Shown here piece by piece: positions 1-8,122 of a DNA stretch of 59,091 nt; positions within the stretch are counted from its first letter, which is position 1, and the number at the start of each line of letters is the position of its first letter. This DNA is from Acidimicrobiales bacterium (GTDB taxonomy: Bacteria; Actinomycetota; Acidimicrobiia; Acidimicrobiales; SHLQ01), in NCBI GenBank assembly GCA_020628865.1, contig JAHDEJ010000002.1, positions 200,643 to 259,733 of the forward strand, given 5' to 3'. The position numbers and the translations under genes are program-made. Under the pieces are notes generated by a model. It was given only the letters and a program-made list of their open reading frames with translations, ran no database searches and was not told where the DNA came from.

Positions 1-121
1 CGTCGAACATGAACGACGTGGACCAGTAGATCGGGACCGCGCGAGCGCCCGTCTCCTGATCGGGCTGATGACCTGCATGCAGGCTCAGCGTGTTGAATCG
101 CAGAAAATCGGGCTCGACCAT
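1..121 (-). CDS. metY: O-acetylhomoserine sulfhydrylase (MetY), N-terminal 40 residues, cut by the window edge
   Basis: The reverse strand from the ATG at 121 reads 40 codons without a stop to the edge. The segment LSLHAGHQPD followed by TGARAVPIY is the typical N-terminus of the PLP-dependent Cys/Met metabolism family, O-acetylhomoserine aminocarboxypropyltransferase type, which makes homocysteine from O-acetylhomoserine and sulfide in the cytoplasm. A purine-rich AAAGGGGAA lies about seven bases before the ATG and acts as the ribosome binding site. It is divergent from the acyltransferase gene. The PLP lysine and the rest lie outside the window, so the exact subfamily rests on the N-terminus only. 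Confidence 0.8.
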   Translation of the reverse strand, partial: MVEPDFLRFNTLSLHAGHQPDQETGARAVPIYWSTSFMFD

Positions 122-189
122 GCGTGTGTTCCCCTTTCGGTCCTCGCAGCGTATCCGGCAGCAATACCGGGGTCGTCGACGGGGAGGGC

Positions 190-195
190 TACACT
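190..195 (+). promoter_or_regulatory. Putative -10 box (TACACT) for a leaderless acyltransferase mRNA
   Basis: TACACT ends seven bases before the GTG at 203, the spacing expected when transcription starts at the start codon. No convincing -35 element is seen. It supports choosing GTG 203 as the start. Confidence 0.5.
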
Positions 196-202
196 CTCGC
201 CC

Positions 203-895
203 GTGCAGATCCAGCACTACTCCACGGGCGAGGCCCGCACGGCTTTCAGCCCCACCGGCCACGACAAATTCTTCAAGGCATCAGTTGCCGGTTCCCGGGT
301 CCTCTCCCGGCTCACGTCCGAGGTGGTGCTGCCCGACTCGCTCCCGCTGCCGACCGATCGCCCCGTCCTGATCGCAGCGAACCACTCGAGCATGTTCGAC
401 CTGCCGGCGGCCCTGATCCTGCTCGGACACTTTGGGCTCACCACGGCCATCGGGGTGAACTCCAGATACTTCAAGGGTCCCGTCGGGCCGTTCTTCCGCA
501 AGCTGGGCTGCATTCCGTTCAGCCGAGAAGACCGTGAAAGTGCTGAGGAGGCCATGGTCGCCGCACTGGTCGACAACCAGACCTGCGCCATCATGCCCGA
601 AGGCAAGATCGTCCGCGAGAAGGACTGGGTCGACGGCCACGTCGGGCCCGCCCGGCCGGGTGTGTCACGAATCGCCCGACGCGCCGGCGCTGCCGTACTC
701 CCGGTCGGATTCGCCCACTCGAACACCGCGTGGCCGCCCGGTACGCCGTTGCCGAAGGTTCGGAACCGCCGTCAGCCCATCGTCGGCACCGCCGGCGAAC
801 TGCTCTGGTTCGACACCGACGACCACGAAGCGAACGCCGCCGCCGTCATGGCCGCCATCTCCGACTGCGTACGCGCCGGCCGCAACACCCCCTGA
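203..895 (+). CDS. 1-acylglycerol-3-phosphate acyltransferase (PlsC-type)
   Basis: Acyltransferase of the PlsC/LPLAT family, about 230 residues, expected to transfer an acyl group to a lysophospholipid or related acceptor at the membrane. The catalytic motif NHSSMFD (the NHxxxxD box) is followed by GCIPFSRED and the acceptor-binding stretch IMPEGKI, the usual order for the family. Longer starts are possible from 68, but GTG 203 has a -10-like TACACT seven bases upstream and begins just before recognisable protein, so it is preferred. The gene is divergent from metY and convergent with the small membrane protein gene ending at 1029. The acceptor substrate cannot be told from sequence. Confidence 0.8.
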   Translation: MQIQHYSTGEARTAFSPTGHDKFFKASVAGSRVLSRLTSEVVLPDSLPLPTDRPVLIAANHSSMFDLPAALILLGHFGLTTAIGVNSRYFKGPVGPFFRKLGCIPFSREDRESAEEAMVAALVDNQTCAIMPEGKIVREKDWVDGHVGPARPGVSRIARRAGAAVLPVGFAHSNTAWPPGTPLPKVRNRRQPIVGTAGELLWFDTDDHEANAAAVMAAISDCVRAGRNTP

Positions 896-907
896 CCCAA
901 CGCTCAG

Positions 908-1015
908 GTTCTGTGCAGCGCCAGATGTCGCACAGGCACCCACAGCTGCACAGATTTCGACGCGCTAGTTCTGTGCAGCCCCAGGTGTCACGCAGACACC
1001 CACCGCTGCACAGAT
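908..1015. repeat. Two tandem 48-base hairpin repeats with exact 60-base period
   Basis: Units at 908-955 and 968-1015 are near-identical. Each is bounded by the perfect 10-base inverted repeat TCTGTGCAGC ... GCTGCACAGA; the second unit has an inner GGTGTC/GACACC pair. They fill the space between two convergent genes and may act as a bidirectional terminator or a REP-like element. Confidence 0.75.
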
Positions 1016-1028
1016 CGGGTGGGGTTGG

Positions 1029-1430
1029 TCAGATGACGTAGCCGAGGAACATGGCGACGAGCGCCGCCAGGAAGCCGATGCCGCCGGTGGCGCCCTTCAC
1101 GGCGGGCTTGTCCGTCTTCTGATGCACGAACGCGGCGACACCGGAGATCAGCACGAACAGGAACTTGAAGCCGAAGGCCATGTTCCAGCCGGTCGTGTTG
1201 TCGCTCTCGATCGCCAGGAGGTTCCACACACCGGTCACCACGGCGAGTCCGTAGGCCGGCCACGCCACCCGCTGGAAGCCGCCGGCGACTCGTGCGGCAA
1301 GCCCGTCGACACCCTCGGAACGGAGGATGGGCATGAGGGACAGCATCACGATCTGGCCACCGATCCAGACGGTCACACCCAGGACATGAAGGAAGATGCG
1401 AATGGTGTCGGCATTGAGGTTTGCGCTCAT
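1029..1430 (-). CDS. Small integral membrane protein, CopD/DUF2269-like
   Basis: A 133-residue protein with about four hydrophobic segments. The first contains FLHVLGVTVWIGGQIV, resembling the HxxxxxxWxG pattern of CopD-type and related DUF membrane proteins. The ATG at 1430 is preferred over one ten codons upstream because AAGGTG lies about six bases before it and the protein then starts close to the first helix. Copper handling is known for CopD itself, but no copper-ligand set beyond the lone histidine is evident here, so no function is assigned. It is divergent from acetoacetyl-CoA synthetase, with 83 bases between the start codons. Confidence 0.6.
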   Translation of the reverse strand: MSANLNADTIRIFLHVLGVTVWIGGQIVMLSLMPILRSEGVDGLAARVAGGFQRVAWPAYGLAVVTGVWNLLAIESDNTTGWNMAFGFKFLFVLISGVAAFVHQKTDKPAVKGATGGIGFLAALVAMFLGYVI

Positions 1431-1500
1431 CGGCACACCTTCACACCGAGGCGCCGACAAGGCAAGTCAGCCGGTGTCAGACTCGGACGCTCCGTCCGCA

Positions 1501-1506
1501 TAGATT
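1501..1506 (+). promoter_or_regulatory. Putative -10 box (TAGATT) for leaderless acetoacetyl-CoA synthetase mRNA
   Basis: TAGATT ends seven bases before the ATG at 1514, and there is no Shine-Dalgarno sequence in between. The spacing repeats at many genes in this window. Confidence 0.5.
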
Positions 1507-1513
1507 CGTCGTC

Positions 1514-3457
1514 ATGACCAAGTTGTGGGAACCGACCACCGAACAGATCGATCGCACGGAGGTTGCTGCGCTCTGCCGCGATCTCGATCTTCCCGTCAGT
1601 TTCGACGCGTTGCACGAATGGTCGGTCAACGAGCCCGACGCCTTCTGGGCAACGCTCTGGGACCGATACGGCATCATCGGCGACCGTTCCGACACGGTGA
1701 TCGATCGCAGCGCATCCTTCCGAGAGACCCGCTTCTTCCCCGGCGCGAAGCTCTGCGTCGCCGAGAACCTGCTCGCCGACCGGTCACGAGACGCCGCCAC
1801 CCACGAGGCCATGTCGTTCTCCAACGAAACCGGCCACGTCCGCTCCCTCACCCTGGCCAACCTCCAGGACCTCGTCTCCGTCTTGCAGCAGGCGATGCGA
1901 GACGCCGGCGTGCAACCGGGAGACGTCGTTGCCGCCTGGCTCCCCAACCTCCCGGAGACGATGGCCATCTTCCTGGCGGCCAACTCGCTCGGAGCAACCT
2001 TCACCTCGAGCTCCCCGGACTTCGGTACCAACGGCGTCGTGGACCGGTTCGGCCAGATCGAGCCGAAGCTGCTCTTCGCAACCAATGCCTACCTCTACGC
2101 ACAGAAGCGCCACGACACGCTCGGCCGCCTCGCCGAGATCCAGGAACGACTGCCCTCGCTGGAATCCACCATCCTCGTCCCGTACCTCGACGAGGACATC
2201 GACCACGACCTCGCCAACACCATCCAGCTCGGCGAGTTCCTCGGCGACCGCACGCCAACCGAACTCACCTTCGACCGGCAGGACATCGACCACCCGGCGT
2301 TCGTGCTCTTCTCGTCGGGCACAACCGGCGCGCCGAAGGCAATCGTCCATCGTGCCGGCGGCGTGCTGCTCAAGCTGCTGTCCGAGCACCGCGTGCATTG
2401 CGACATCCAGCCCGGTGACCGCGTCTTCTACTTCACAACCGCCGGCTGGATGATGTGGAACTGGCTCGTTGGCGTGCTCGCCAGCGAAGCCACCCTGATC
2501 CTCTACGACGGGTCGCCATTCCATCCGGACGGCAACGTCCTCTTCGACCTCGCCGACCGAGAGAAGCCCACGCTGTTCGGCGTCTCAGCCAAGTTCATCG
2601 ATGCGGTCAACAAGGCGGGGCTTCGTCCGGCCGAGACCCACGACCTCTCCACCATTCGTACCGTTTGCTCCACCGGCTCCACGCTGGTTCACGAGAGCTT
2701 CCGCTTCGTCTACGAGCACGTGAAGTCCGACGTGCACCTGGCGTCCATGTCCGGCGGAACCGACCTGTGCGGCTGCCTCGTCGCCGGCAACCCGATCGGT
2801 GCCGTCCACGCCGGAGAAATCCAAGCGCCCGGCATCGGCCTCGACATCGGCGTCATCGACGACGACGGCAACCGACTCGACCCCGGAGAACAGGGCGAGC
2901 TCATCTGCTGGTCGCCGTTCCCCTCCATCCCGCTGCGGTTCGTGAACGACCCCGGCGACGAACGGTTCAACTCCAGCTACTTCACCCGCTTCCCCGGCGC
3001 CTGGCACCAGGGGGACTTCGCCGAGTGGAGCGACGGCGGCGGCATGGTGATCTCCGGCCGCAGTGATGCCACGCTCAACCCGGGCGGTGTCCGGATCGGC
3101 ACCGCCGAGATCTACCGGCAGGTCGAGCAGCTCGAGGAGATCGAGGAAGGTCTCGTCATCGGCCAGGCGTGGGACGACGACACCCGCATCGTGCTCTTCG
3201 TCCGCCTGTCGCCGGGCGTGACCCTCGACGACGACCTGCAGGCCCGCATTCGTTCGACCATCCGCACCGGGGCATCGCCCCGCCACGTGCCGGCACGAAT
3301 CGTGGCGGTCGACGACATCCCCCGGACGAGGTCGGGCAAGATCTCCGAACTGGCCGTCCGGGACATCGTCGCCGGGCGAGCGGTGAAGAACACCGAGGCT
3401 CTCGCGAACCCCGAGGCACTCGAGCTCTACAAGGACCTGCCTGAGCTTCAGCAGTGA
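1514..3457 (+). CDS. aacS: Acetoacetyl-CoA synthetase (acetoacetate--CoA ligase)
   Basis: A 647-residue AMP-forming ligase, the usual length for AacS, predicted to activate acetoacetate to acetoacetyl-CoA using ATP in the cytoplasm. The ANL-family P-loop is SSGTTGAPKAIVHRAGG, and the C-terminal SGKISE carries the adenylation lysine. The N-terminal LWEPTTEQI and the NEPDAFWATLWD segment match the ACS_N region of AacS rather than acetyl-CoA synthetase. The ATG at 1514 is chosen over an earlier in-frame start at 1421 because family similarity begins there and a -10-like TAGATT sits seven bases upstream. It faces the MaoC gene, ending eight bases from it. Short-chain acids other than acetoacetate remain possible. 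Confidence 0.85.
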   Translation: MTKLWEPTTEQIDRTEVAALCRDLDLPVSFDALHEWSVNEPDAFWATLWDRYGIIGDRSDTVIDRSASFRETRFFPGAKLCVAENLLADRSRDAATHEAMSFSNETGHVRSLTLANLQDLVSVLQQAMRDAGVQPGDVVAAWLPNLPETMAIFLAANSLGATFTSSSPDFGTNGVVDRFGQIEPKLLFATNAYLYAQKRHDTLGRLAEIQERLPSLESTILVPYLDEDIDHDLANTIQLGEFLGDRTPTELTFDRQDIDHPAFVLFSSGTTGAPKAIVHRAGGVLLKLLSEHRVHCDIQPGDRVFYFTTAGWMMWNWLVGVLASEATLILYDGSPFHPDGNVLFDLADREKPTLFGVSAKFIDAVNKAGLRPAETHDLSTIRTVCSTGSTLVHESFRFVYEHVKSDVHLASMSGGTDLCGCLVAGNPIGAVHAGEIQAPGIGLDIGVIDDDGNRLDPGEQGELICWSPFPSIPLRFVNDPGDERFNSSYFTRFPGAWHQGDFAEWSDGGGMVISGRSDATLNPGGVRIGTAEIYRQVEQLEEIEEGLVIGQAWDDDTRIVLFVRLSPGVTLDDDLQARIRSTIRTGASPRHVPARIVAVDDIPRTRSGKISELAVRDIVAGRAVKNTEALANPEALELYKDLPELQQ

Positions 3458-3464
3458 GTCGAGC

Positions 3465-3926
3465 TCAGCCGAGCAGCAGGACGAGGCTTTCGTAGACGAG
3501 CGCGGGGCTGTCGTTGCCCACCTCGTGGATCACGACCTCCTGCTTCATGAGGATGCCCGTGCTCTTCTCGGTGATCTCGACCACCCGGGAGCGGGCGTGG
3601 ACCTGGCTGTTTGCCGGAACCGGGCTGAGGAAACGCAGCTTGTCGGCGCCGTAGTTGAGACCGCCCATGACGCCCTCGATGCGGGGGCCGATCATGGTCG
3701 ACAGGTGCGAGACGAGGCTCAACGTCAGGAAACCGTGTGCGATGGGACCGCCGAACGGCCCGGCGTTCGCCTTCTCCAGGTCGACGTGGATCCACTGGTG
3801 ATCATGGGTGACATCGGCGAACGTGTTGATCATGTCCTGGGTGATGTCGACCGGCTCACTCCAGTCGGTCCACTCCTCGGTGATCAGACCCTTCAGCCCG
3901 TCGATGTCCTTGATCGAAACGCTCAT
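3465..3926 (-). CDS. MaoC-type hydratase (R-specific enoyl-CoA hydratase-like)
   Basis: A 153-residue single hot-dog domain protein. The signature THDHQWIHVD followed by GPFGGPIAHGFLTLSL matches the MaoC/NodN-like dehydratase family, with the Asp-His pair that activates water for hydration of trans-2-enoyl-CoA. It is probably cytoplasmic and could serve beta-oxidation or polyester precursor supply. GGGGAG about ten bases upstream is a good ribosome binding site. The neighbouring acetoacetyl-CoA synthetase is convergent, so the two are not one operon, but both act on short acyl-CoAs. Substrate chain length is not predictable here. Confidence 0.8.
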   Translation of the reverse strand: MSVSIKDIDGLKGLITEEWTDWSEPVDITQDMINTFADVTHDHQWIHVDLEKANAGPFGGPIAHGFLTLSLVSHLSTMIGPRIEGVMGGLNYGADKLRFLSPVPANSQVHARSRVVEITEKSTGILMKQEVVIHEVGNDSPALVYESLVLLLG

Positions 3927-4006
3927 CTGACTCGCTCCCCTGTCCTCGGCGATGACGTGCGCTCACGCTAGCCGAGGCGGGTTGCGGTCGCCGGGTTGCG
4001 CCGGGC

Positions 4007-7000
4007 TCAGCCCTGGATTGCTGCCTTCGCAGTGGCGACCTCGGCCCGGTAGCGCTCCACATTGGCCAGCTTGACCTCGTCGAACCCTCGCACCATGTCG
4101 GCCAGGTCGAGCAGTTCCACGGCGCGCTCGTGGCGCTCGGCCGTGAGTCCGGAAGCGACGGTGCGCACCAGGGCGATGTACTCGTCGATGAGCTCCCGTT
4201 CCATGCGTCGCTCGGCGCTCCGGCCGAACGGATCGAGGCGGGTCCCGCGCAACCGCTTCGTGCGGAGCAGTCCGGCGAAGGCCGTCACCCCCGAACGTTC
4301 CGGAACAGCGATCTTCTTCTTCAGCCCGACCGTCTTCAGGCTCGGCGGGTGCAGCATGAAGCTGACCTTCGCATTCGGACCGAACCGCTTGCGCGCCTCG
4401 GCGCCCATGTCGTGTTCGAGCGCGAGCCGGGCCACCTCGTACTCGTCCTTGTAGGTCATGAACTTGTACAGGCCGCGGGCCGCTGCCTGGCTGAGATCGG
4501 TACCACTGACGCCGATGCGCTGTTCGGCCGAACGGATGCGAACGATCTCGTCGACCCACCGTTGCGCCCATGCCTCGTCGTCCCAGGCGATGAGTTCGGG
4601 CAGACGCCACAGCGCGACTTCGGTCAGGGCATCGTCGGGCTCGGGAATCCGGTCCAGCAGCCGCTGGACGGTCGGCGTCGGCGCCGGCGGCGTCGGCGCC
4701 ACCGTGGCCGCCTCGGCGGAGATCCGCTCGCCAAGCTCCGGATCGGCACCGATCCGACGACCGAGAACGAATGCACGACGGTTCGTCTCCACCGCCACAC
4801 CGTTGACCTCGATCGCCTGCTCGATCGCCGACACCGAGACGGGAATCCGCCCCATCTGGTGCGCGACGCCGAGCATCAACATGTTGGCGGCGGGCTGGGA
4901 GGCGAACACGTGCCGGGCGATGCCCTCGGCGTCGAGCCACCGATTACTGGCGGCGTCGGTCGTTGCGTCGATGGCCGCCCGGAACCGATCCGCCTCAGGG
5001 AACGACTCCTCGCTGGTTTGCGTGACCATCGTGCCGGTCGGAACCCGGCTGGTGGAGACGACGGCGACGGTCTCCTGCCCGGCCCGGGCCAGCACCGCCG
5101 GGGAGGTTCCGCCGATGACGTCAAAGACGAGCATCGTGGTTGCGCCGTCGGGGCCGACCTTCGCCGCACCGTCGTGCTCCGCCGGGCCGATGTGCAGGTT
5201 GGAGACGACCTGGCCGCCCTTTTGCGCAAGCCCGGTCTGGTCGAGGCTGGTGGAGACCCGGCCGTCCAACATCGCTGCGGTCGACAGCACCTGGCTCACG
5301 GTGACCACTCCGGTGCCGCCGATACCGACGATCAGCAGGTCAGCGGCATCGGGAACGGCTGCTTCGGGTGGAGCGGTTCCGATCGCGTGGTCCGCTCCGG
5401 AGATCTCCTTCGCCACCTGATCGTTCGGATCGATCTCGACCGTCACGAAGGCCGGACAGTTTCCGTTGACGCACGTCAGGTCGAAGTTGCACGACTCCTG
5501 GTGGATACGGGTCTTGCGACCGAACGGCGTCTCCACCGGATGCACGCTCATGCAGTTGGAGACCTCGCCGCAATCGCCGCAGCCCTCGCAGATCGCCTCG
5601 TTGATCATGATGCGCGTGGTCGGCGTGACGACCTTGCCCCGCTTGCGATTCCGCCGGAGATCGGCGGCGCAACTCTGGTCGTAGATCAGCGCCGTCACCC
5701 CGGAGACGTCGCGCAGTTCGCGCTGCACGTCGTCAAGCTCCTCGCGATCGACCACCCGACTCGTCGGCGACCAGCGAACACCCGAGTCGTACTTGTCGAC
5801 GTCGTCCGTCACCACAACGGTCTGCACCACGCCCTCGGCATCGAGCCAGCGGGTGAGCTCGGGCACCGGCATCTCGCCGGCAGCGTCCTGCCCACCGGTC
5901 ATGGCGACAACGCCGTTGTAGAGGATCTTGTAAGTGAGGTTCGTTCCCGCCGCAACGGCCTGGCGGATTGCGAGAGATCCGGAATGGAAGAACGTGCCGT
6001 CGCCCAGGTTCTGGAAGCGATGTTCGTTCCCGACGAACGGCGCCGTGCCCACCCACTGCGCACCCTCGGCTCCCATGTGGGTGAGCCCTTCGGTGTCTCG
6101 GTCCATGTAGAGCGCCATGCTGTGGCAGCCAATGCCACCCAGGGCGGTCGAGCCTTCCGGTACGACTGTCGAGCGGTTGTGGGGGCAACCCGAGCAGTAG
6201 TACGGCGTACGACTCGGAAGCTCGTCCGAGGCCGCCAGGAGCGGGATGCGCTCACGCTCACGGGCGAGGCGGCTCGGATCGATTCGCGCTTCCAACAACT
6301 GGCGCAGCGGACCAACCAGCACGTCGGCCGAGATGACCCCTGAGGACGAGAGGAGGCGCTCCCGGTTCGGACCGAACTTGCCATAGACCGCAGGCGTGTC
6401 CGGGCCGCCATAGAGGACGTCGCGCACCTGGGTTTCGAGGAACGGCCGCTTCGCCTCGACGACGAAGATGGTGTCGAGCCCTTCGGCGAAGGCACGCAGA
6501 CCCTGCGGCTCGAGCGGCGACATCACGGCGGGCACGTACACCCGAATGCCGAGGTCGGCGAGATCCGAATCGGACAAGCCCAGCTTCGCGAGTGCGTCCC
6601 GGACGTCGCCGTGCGGCTTCCCGGAGACCACGATGCCGAACCATGCGTCGGACGCACCGTAGGAACGGTCCAGCGGGTTGGCCCGAATGAAGCCGGTTGC
6701 CGCATCCATCCGGTGGCCGAAGAGTTCCTCTTCCAACGCCATGGAGATCGGGTTGAGCAGCCGGTTGTCGACTGTGGGCGACCACGGAGCGCCATCGACC
6801 TCGTGCACGGTCGGCACGATGTTGACCTCGCCCGAGTCCGCCGGAATCGTGGCGAAGCCGTCGGCGACATCGGTGTGCACCTTGACGCCCACCCAGAGTC
6901 CGCTCGCCCGCGACAGTTCGAACCCGTACCGGCCGAACCGCAACGCCTCGGCGACCGTGCCCGGATACAGCACCGGCATCCCGAGGTCGGCCAGCTGTCC

Positions 7001-7480
7001 CTCGCTCGCCGACGGGAGGGTGGAGGACTTGCATTCCGGATCGTCGCCGGCGAGTGCGAGCACACCGCCGTTCGGGTGCACGCCGGCAAACATGGCGTGG
7101 CGAATCGCATCGCCGGCACGGTCCACACCAGGGCCCTTGCCGTACCAGATGCCCTTGACCCCATCGACGGTTGCGTTCGCCTCGAGCGCGGTCATCTGCG
7201 AACCCCAGATGACGGTTGCGGCAAGGTCTTCGTTCACTCCGTTGATGAAGCGAACATCCGCAGCCTCGAGCTCGGCCCGATGCTGCTGATACACACCTTC
7301 GACCCCTCCGAGCGGCGAACCGCGGTAACCGCAGATCACCGTGGACGTCTGCAAGCCTCGGGCGAGATCGGCCCGGTACTGGTCGATCGGTGAGCGCAGA
7401 AGCGCCTGCACCCCCGACAGCGTGATCATCCCATCTGTGGCCGACATGCGATCGGCGAGGTTGAACTCCGTGGTGGCCAT
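4007..7480 (-). CDS. Indolepyruvate ferredoxin oxidoreductase family protein, fused large form
   Basis: A 1,157-residue single-chain 2-oxoacid:ferredoxin oxidoreductase of the indolepyruvate type, which oxidatively decarboxylates aryl or branched 2-oxoacids to acyl-CoA and reduces ferredoxin. The N-terminal third has the pyrimidine-binding start ICGYRGSPLGGVEG. A thiamine diphosphate half follows, with CSGCPHNRST and GIGCHSMAL. A cysteine cluster (CEGCGDCGEVSNC, then further cysteines in CNFDLTCVNGNC, about residues 640-685) suggests an Fe-S centre, and the C-terminal gamma-like domain contains GIGGTGVVT. The length matches the family's fused actinobacterial and proteobacterial members. GGGAGA precedes the ATG. 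The hypothetical gene upstream ends 14 bases before it and may be cotranscribed. The exact 2-oxoacid is unknown. Confidence 0.85.
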   Translation of the reverse strand: MATTEFNLADRMSATDGMITLSGVQALLRSPIDQYRADLARGLQTSTVICGYRGSPLGGVEGVYQQHRAELEAADVRFINGVNEDLAATVIWGSQMTALEANATVDGVKGIWYGKGPGVDRAGDAIRHAMFAGVHPNGGVLALAGDDPECKSSTLPSASEGQLADLGMPVLYPGTVAEALRFGRYGFELSRASGLWVGVKVHTDVADGFATIPADSGEVNIVPTVHEVDGAPWSPTVDNRLLNPISMALEEELFGHRMDAATGFIRANPLDRSYGASDAWFGIVVSGKPHGDVRDALAKLGLSDSDLADLGIRVYVPAVMSPLEPQGLRAFAEGLDTIFVVEAKRPFLETQVRDVLYGGPDTPAVYGKFGPNRERLLSSSGVISADVLVGPLRQLLEARIDPSRLARERERIPLLAASDELPSRTPYYCSGCPHNRSTVVPEGSTALGGIGCHSMALYMDRDTEGLTHMGAEGAQWVGTAPFVGNEHRFQNLGDGTFFHSGSLAIRQAVAAGTNLTYKILYNGVVAMTGGQDAAGEMPVPELTRWLDAEGVVQTVVVTDDVDKYDSGVRWSPTSRVVDREELDDVQRELRDVSGVTALIYDQSCAADLRRNRKRGKVVTPTTRIMINEAICEGCGDCGEVSNCMSVHPVETPFGRKTRIHQESCNFDLTCVNGNCPAFVTVEIDPNDQVAKEISGADHAIGTAPPEAAVPDAADLLIVGIGGTGVVTVSQVLSTAAMLDGRVSTSLDQTGLAQKGGQVVSNLHIGPAEHDGAAKVGPDGATTMLVFDVIGGTSPAVLARAGQETVAVVSTSRVPTGTMVTQTSEESFPEADRFRAAIDATTDAASNRWLDAEGIARHVFASQPAANMLMLGVAHQMGRIPVSVSAIEQAIEVNGVAVETNRRAFVLGRRIGADPELGERISAEAATVAPTPPAPTPTVQRLLDRIPEPDDALTEVALWRLPELIAWDDEAWAQRWVDEIVRIRSAEQRIGVSGTDLSQAAARGLYKFMTYKDEYEVARLALEHDMGAEARKRFGPNAKVSFMLHPPSLKTVGLKKKIAVPERSGVTAFAGLLRTKRLRGTRLDPFGRSAERRMERELIDEYIALVRTVASGLTAERHERAVELLDLADMVRGFDEVKLANVERYRAEVATAKAAIQG

Positions 7481-7494
7481 CGAATCTCCCGCGT

Positions 7495-8088
7495 TCAGCG
7501 CCCGTCGACCTGCTCGATTGCATCCTCGATGCGCTTCTCGATCTTCGCACGGGCGGAGCCCAACACGCGACCCAGGTCGCCGGCGACGACGGAGGATGCG
7601 GGAGGTGCGGGTGCCGGCAGCGGCGGAGACGCGGGTGCCGGCATCGGCGGGGCGTCGTCGCGGACACGGCCGGGCGCTGCAGGCGCCGCGATTGCCGGAG
7701 GCGGCGGCGCACCCTTGGGAAGTCGGCTCGCGTGATCCCGCTGGTCGACCACGGTTGCGTCGGCGGTCCCGGCCGAGCGCGGCGTGGCCGTCACGAACGA
7801 ACTGCCGGGCCGGGGAACCGGCGTTGCCGGGCGTGGAGCGGCGGGCGGCGGGACGTGCACCTTGGCGCTGCCATCGTCGGCCGTGACCTCGAAGCTGTCG
7901 CTCATCCGCTGCGCCGCGCCGCTCAGCATCGACTTCGCCCCGTGAAGCGCCGAGGATCCCTTGTGATCCGGCGCCGGAGGAAGGGCTGTTCGGTTCCAGC
8001 CCTTGGGCCGGCTGTTGCTCGGGTACCAGCGCCCGTTCGAAGCGAGCCAGTCACCGTCCTTGCGTTGCTCCCAGCTCACTCCGCTCAT
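7495..8088 (-). CDS. Hypothetical protein with WYPS-type N-terminal motif and Pro/Ala-rich middle
   Basis: A 197-residue protein of unknown function. The first 35 residues contain DGDWLASNGRWYPS, similar to the short W-x(n)-GxWYPP motif (DUF2510-like) common at the ends of actinobacterial membrane and regulatory proteins. The middle (about residues 75-160) is low-complexity Pro/Ala, and the last 35 residues form a charged helix (RAKIEKRIEDAIEQ). There is no signal peptide or membrane segment. ATG 8088 is preferred over 8115 because TACGAT sits six bases upstream, a leaderless arrangement. It ends 14 bases before the oxidoreductase gene, so the two may share an mRNA. Confidence 0.6.
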   Translation of the reverse strand: MSGVSWEQRKDGDWLASNGRWYPSNSRPKGWNRTALPPAPDHKGSSALHGAKSMLSGAAQRMSDSFEVTADDGSAKVHVPPPAAPRPATPVPRPGSSFVTATPRSAGTADATVVDQRDHASRLPKGAPPPPAIAAPAAPGRVRDDAPPMPAPASPPLPAPAPPASSVVAGDLGRVLGSARAKIEKRIEDAIEQVDGR

Positions 8089-8094
8089 CGCACG

Positions 8095-8100
8095 ATCGTA
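8095..8100 (-). promoter_or_regulatory. Putative -10 box (TACGAT, reverse strand) for the hypothetical gene
   Basis: The reverse strand reads TACGAT, six bases, then ATG at 8088. No Shine-Dalgarno sequence is present, as for other leaderless candidates here. Confidence 0.45.
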
Positions 8101-8122
8101 GCCCACAGGGTCCAATCGTTCG

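Noticed and set aside
122-202. Possible SAM riboswitch upstream of metY
   Set aside because: Only 81 bases separate the divergent genes and no SAM-riboswitch core or terminator was seen.
4130-6343. A 737-codon open frame on the plus strand opposite the indolepyruvate oxidoreductase gene
   Set aside because: It is antisense to a well-supported protein, has Arg/His/Gly-rich composition and no recognisable motif. Such frames arise from high-GC codon bias.
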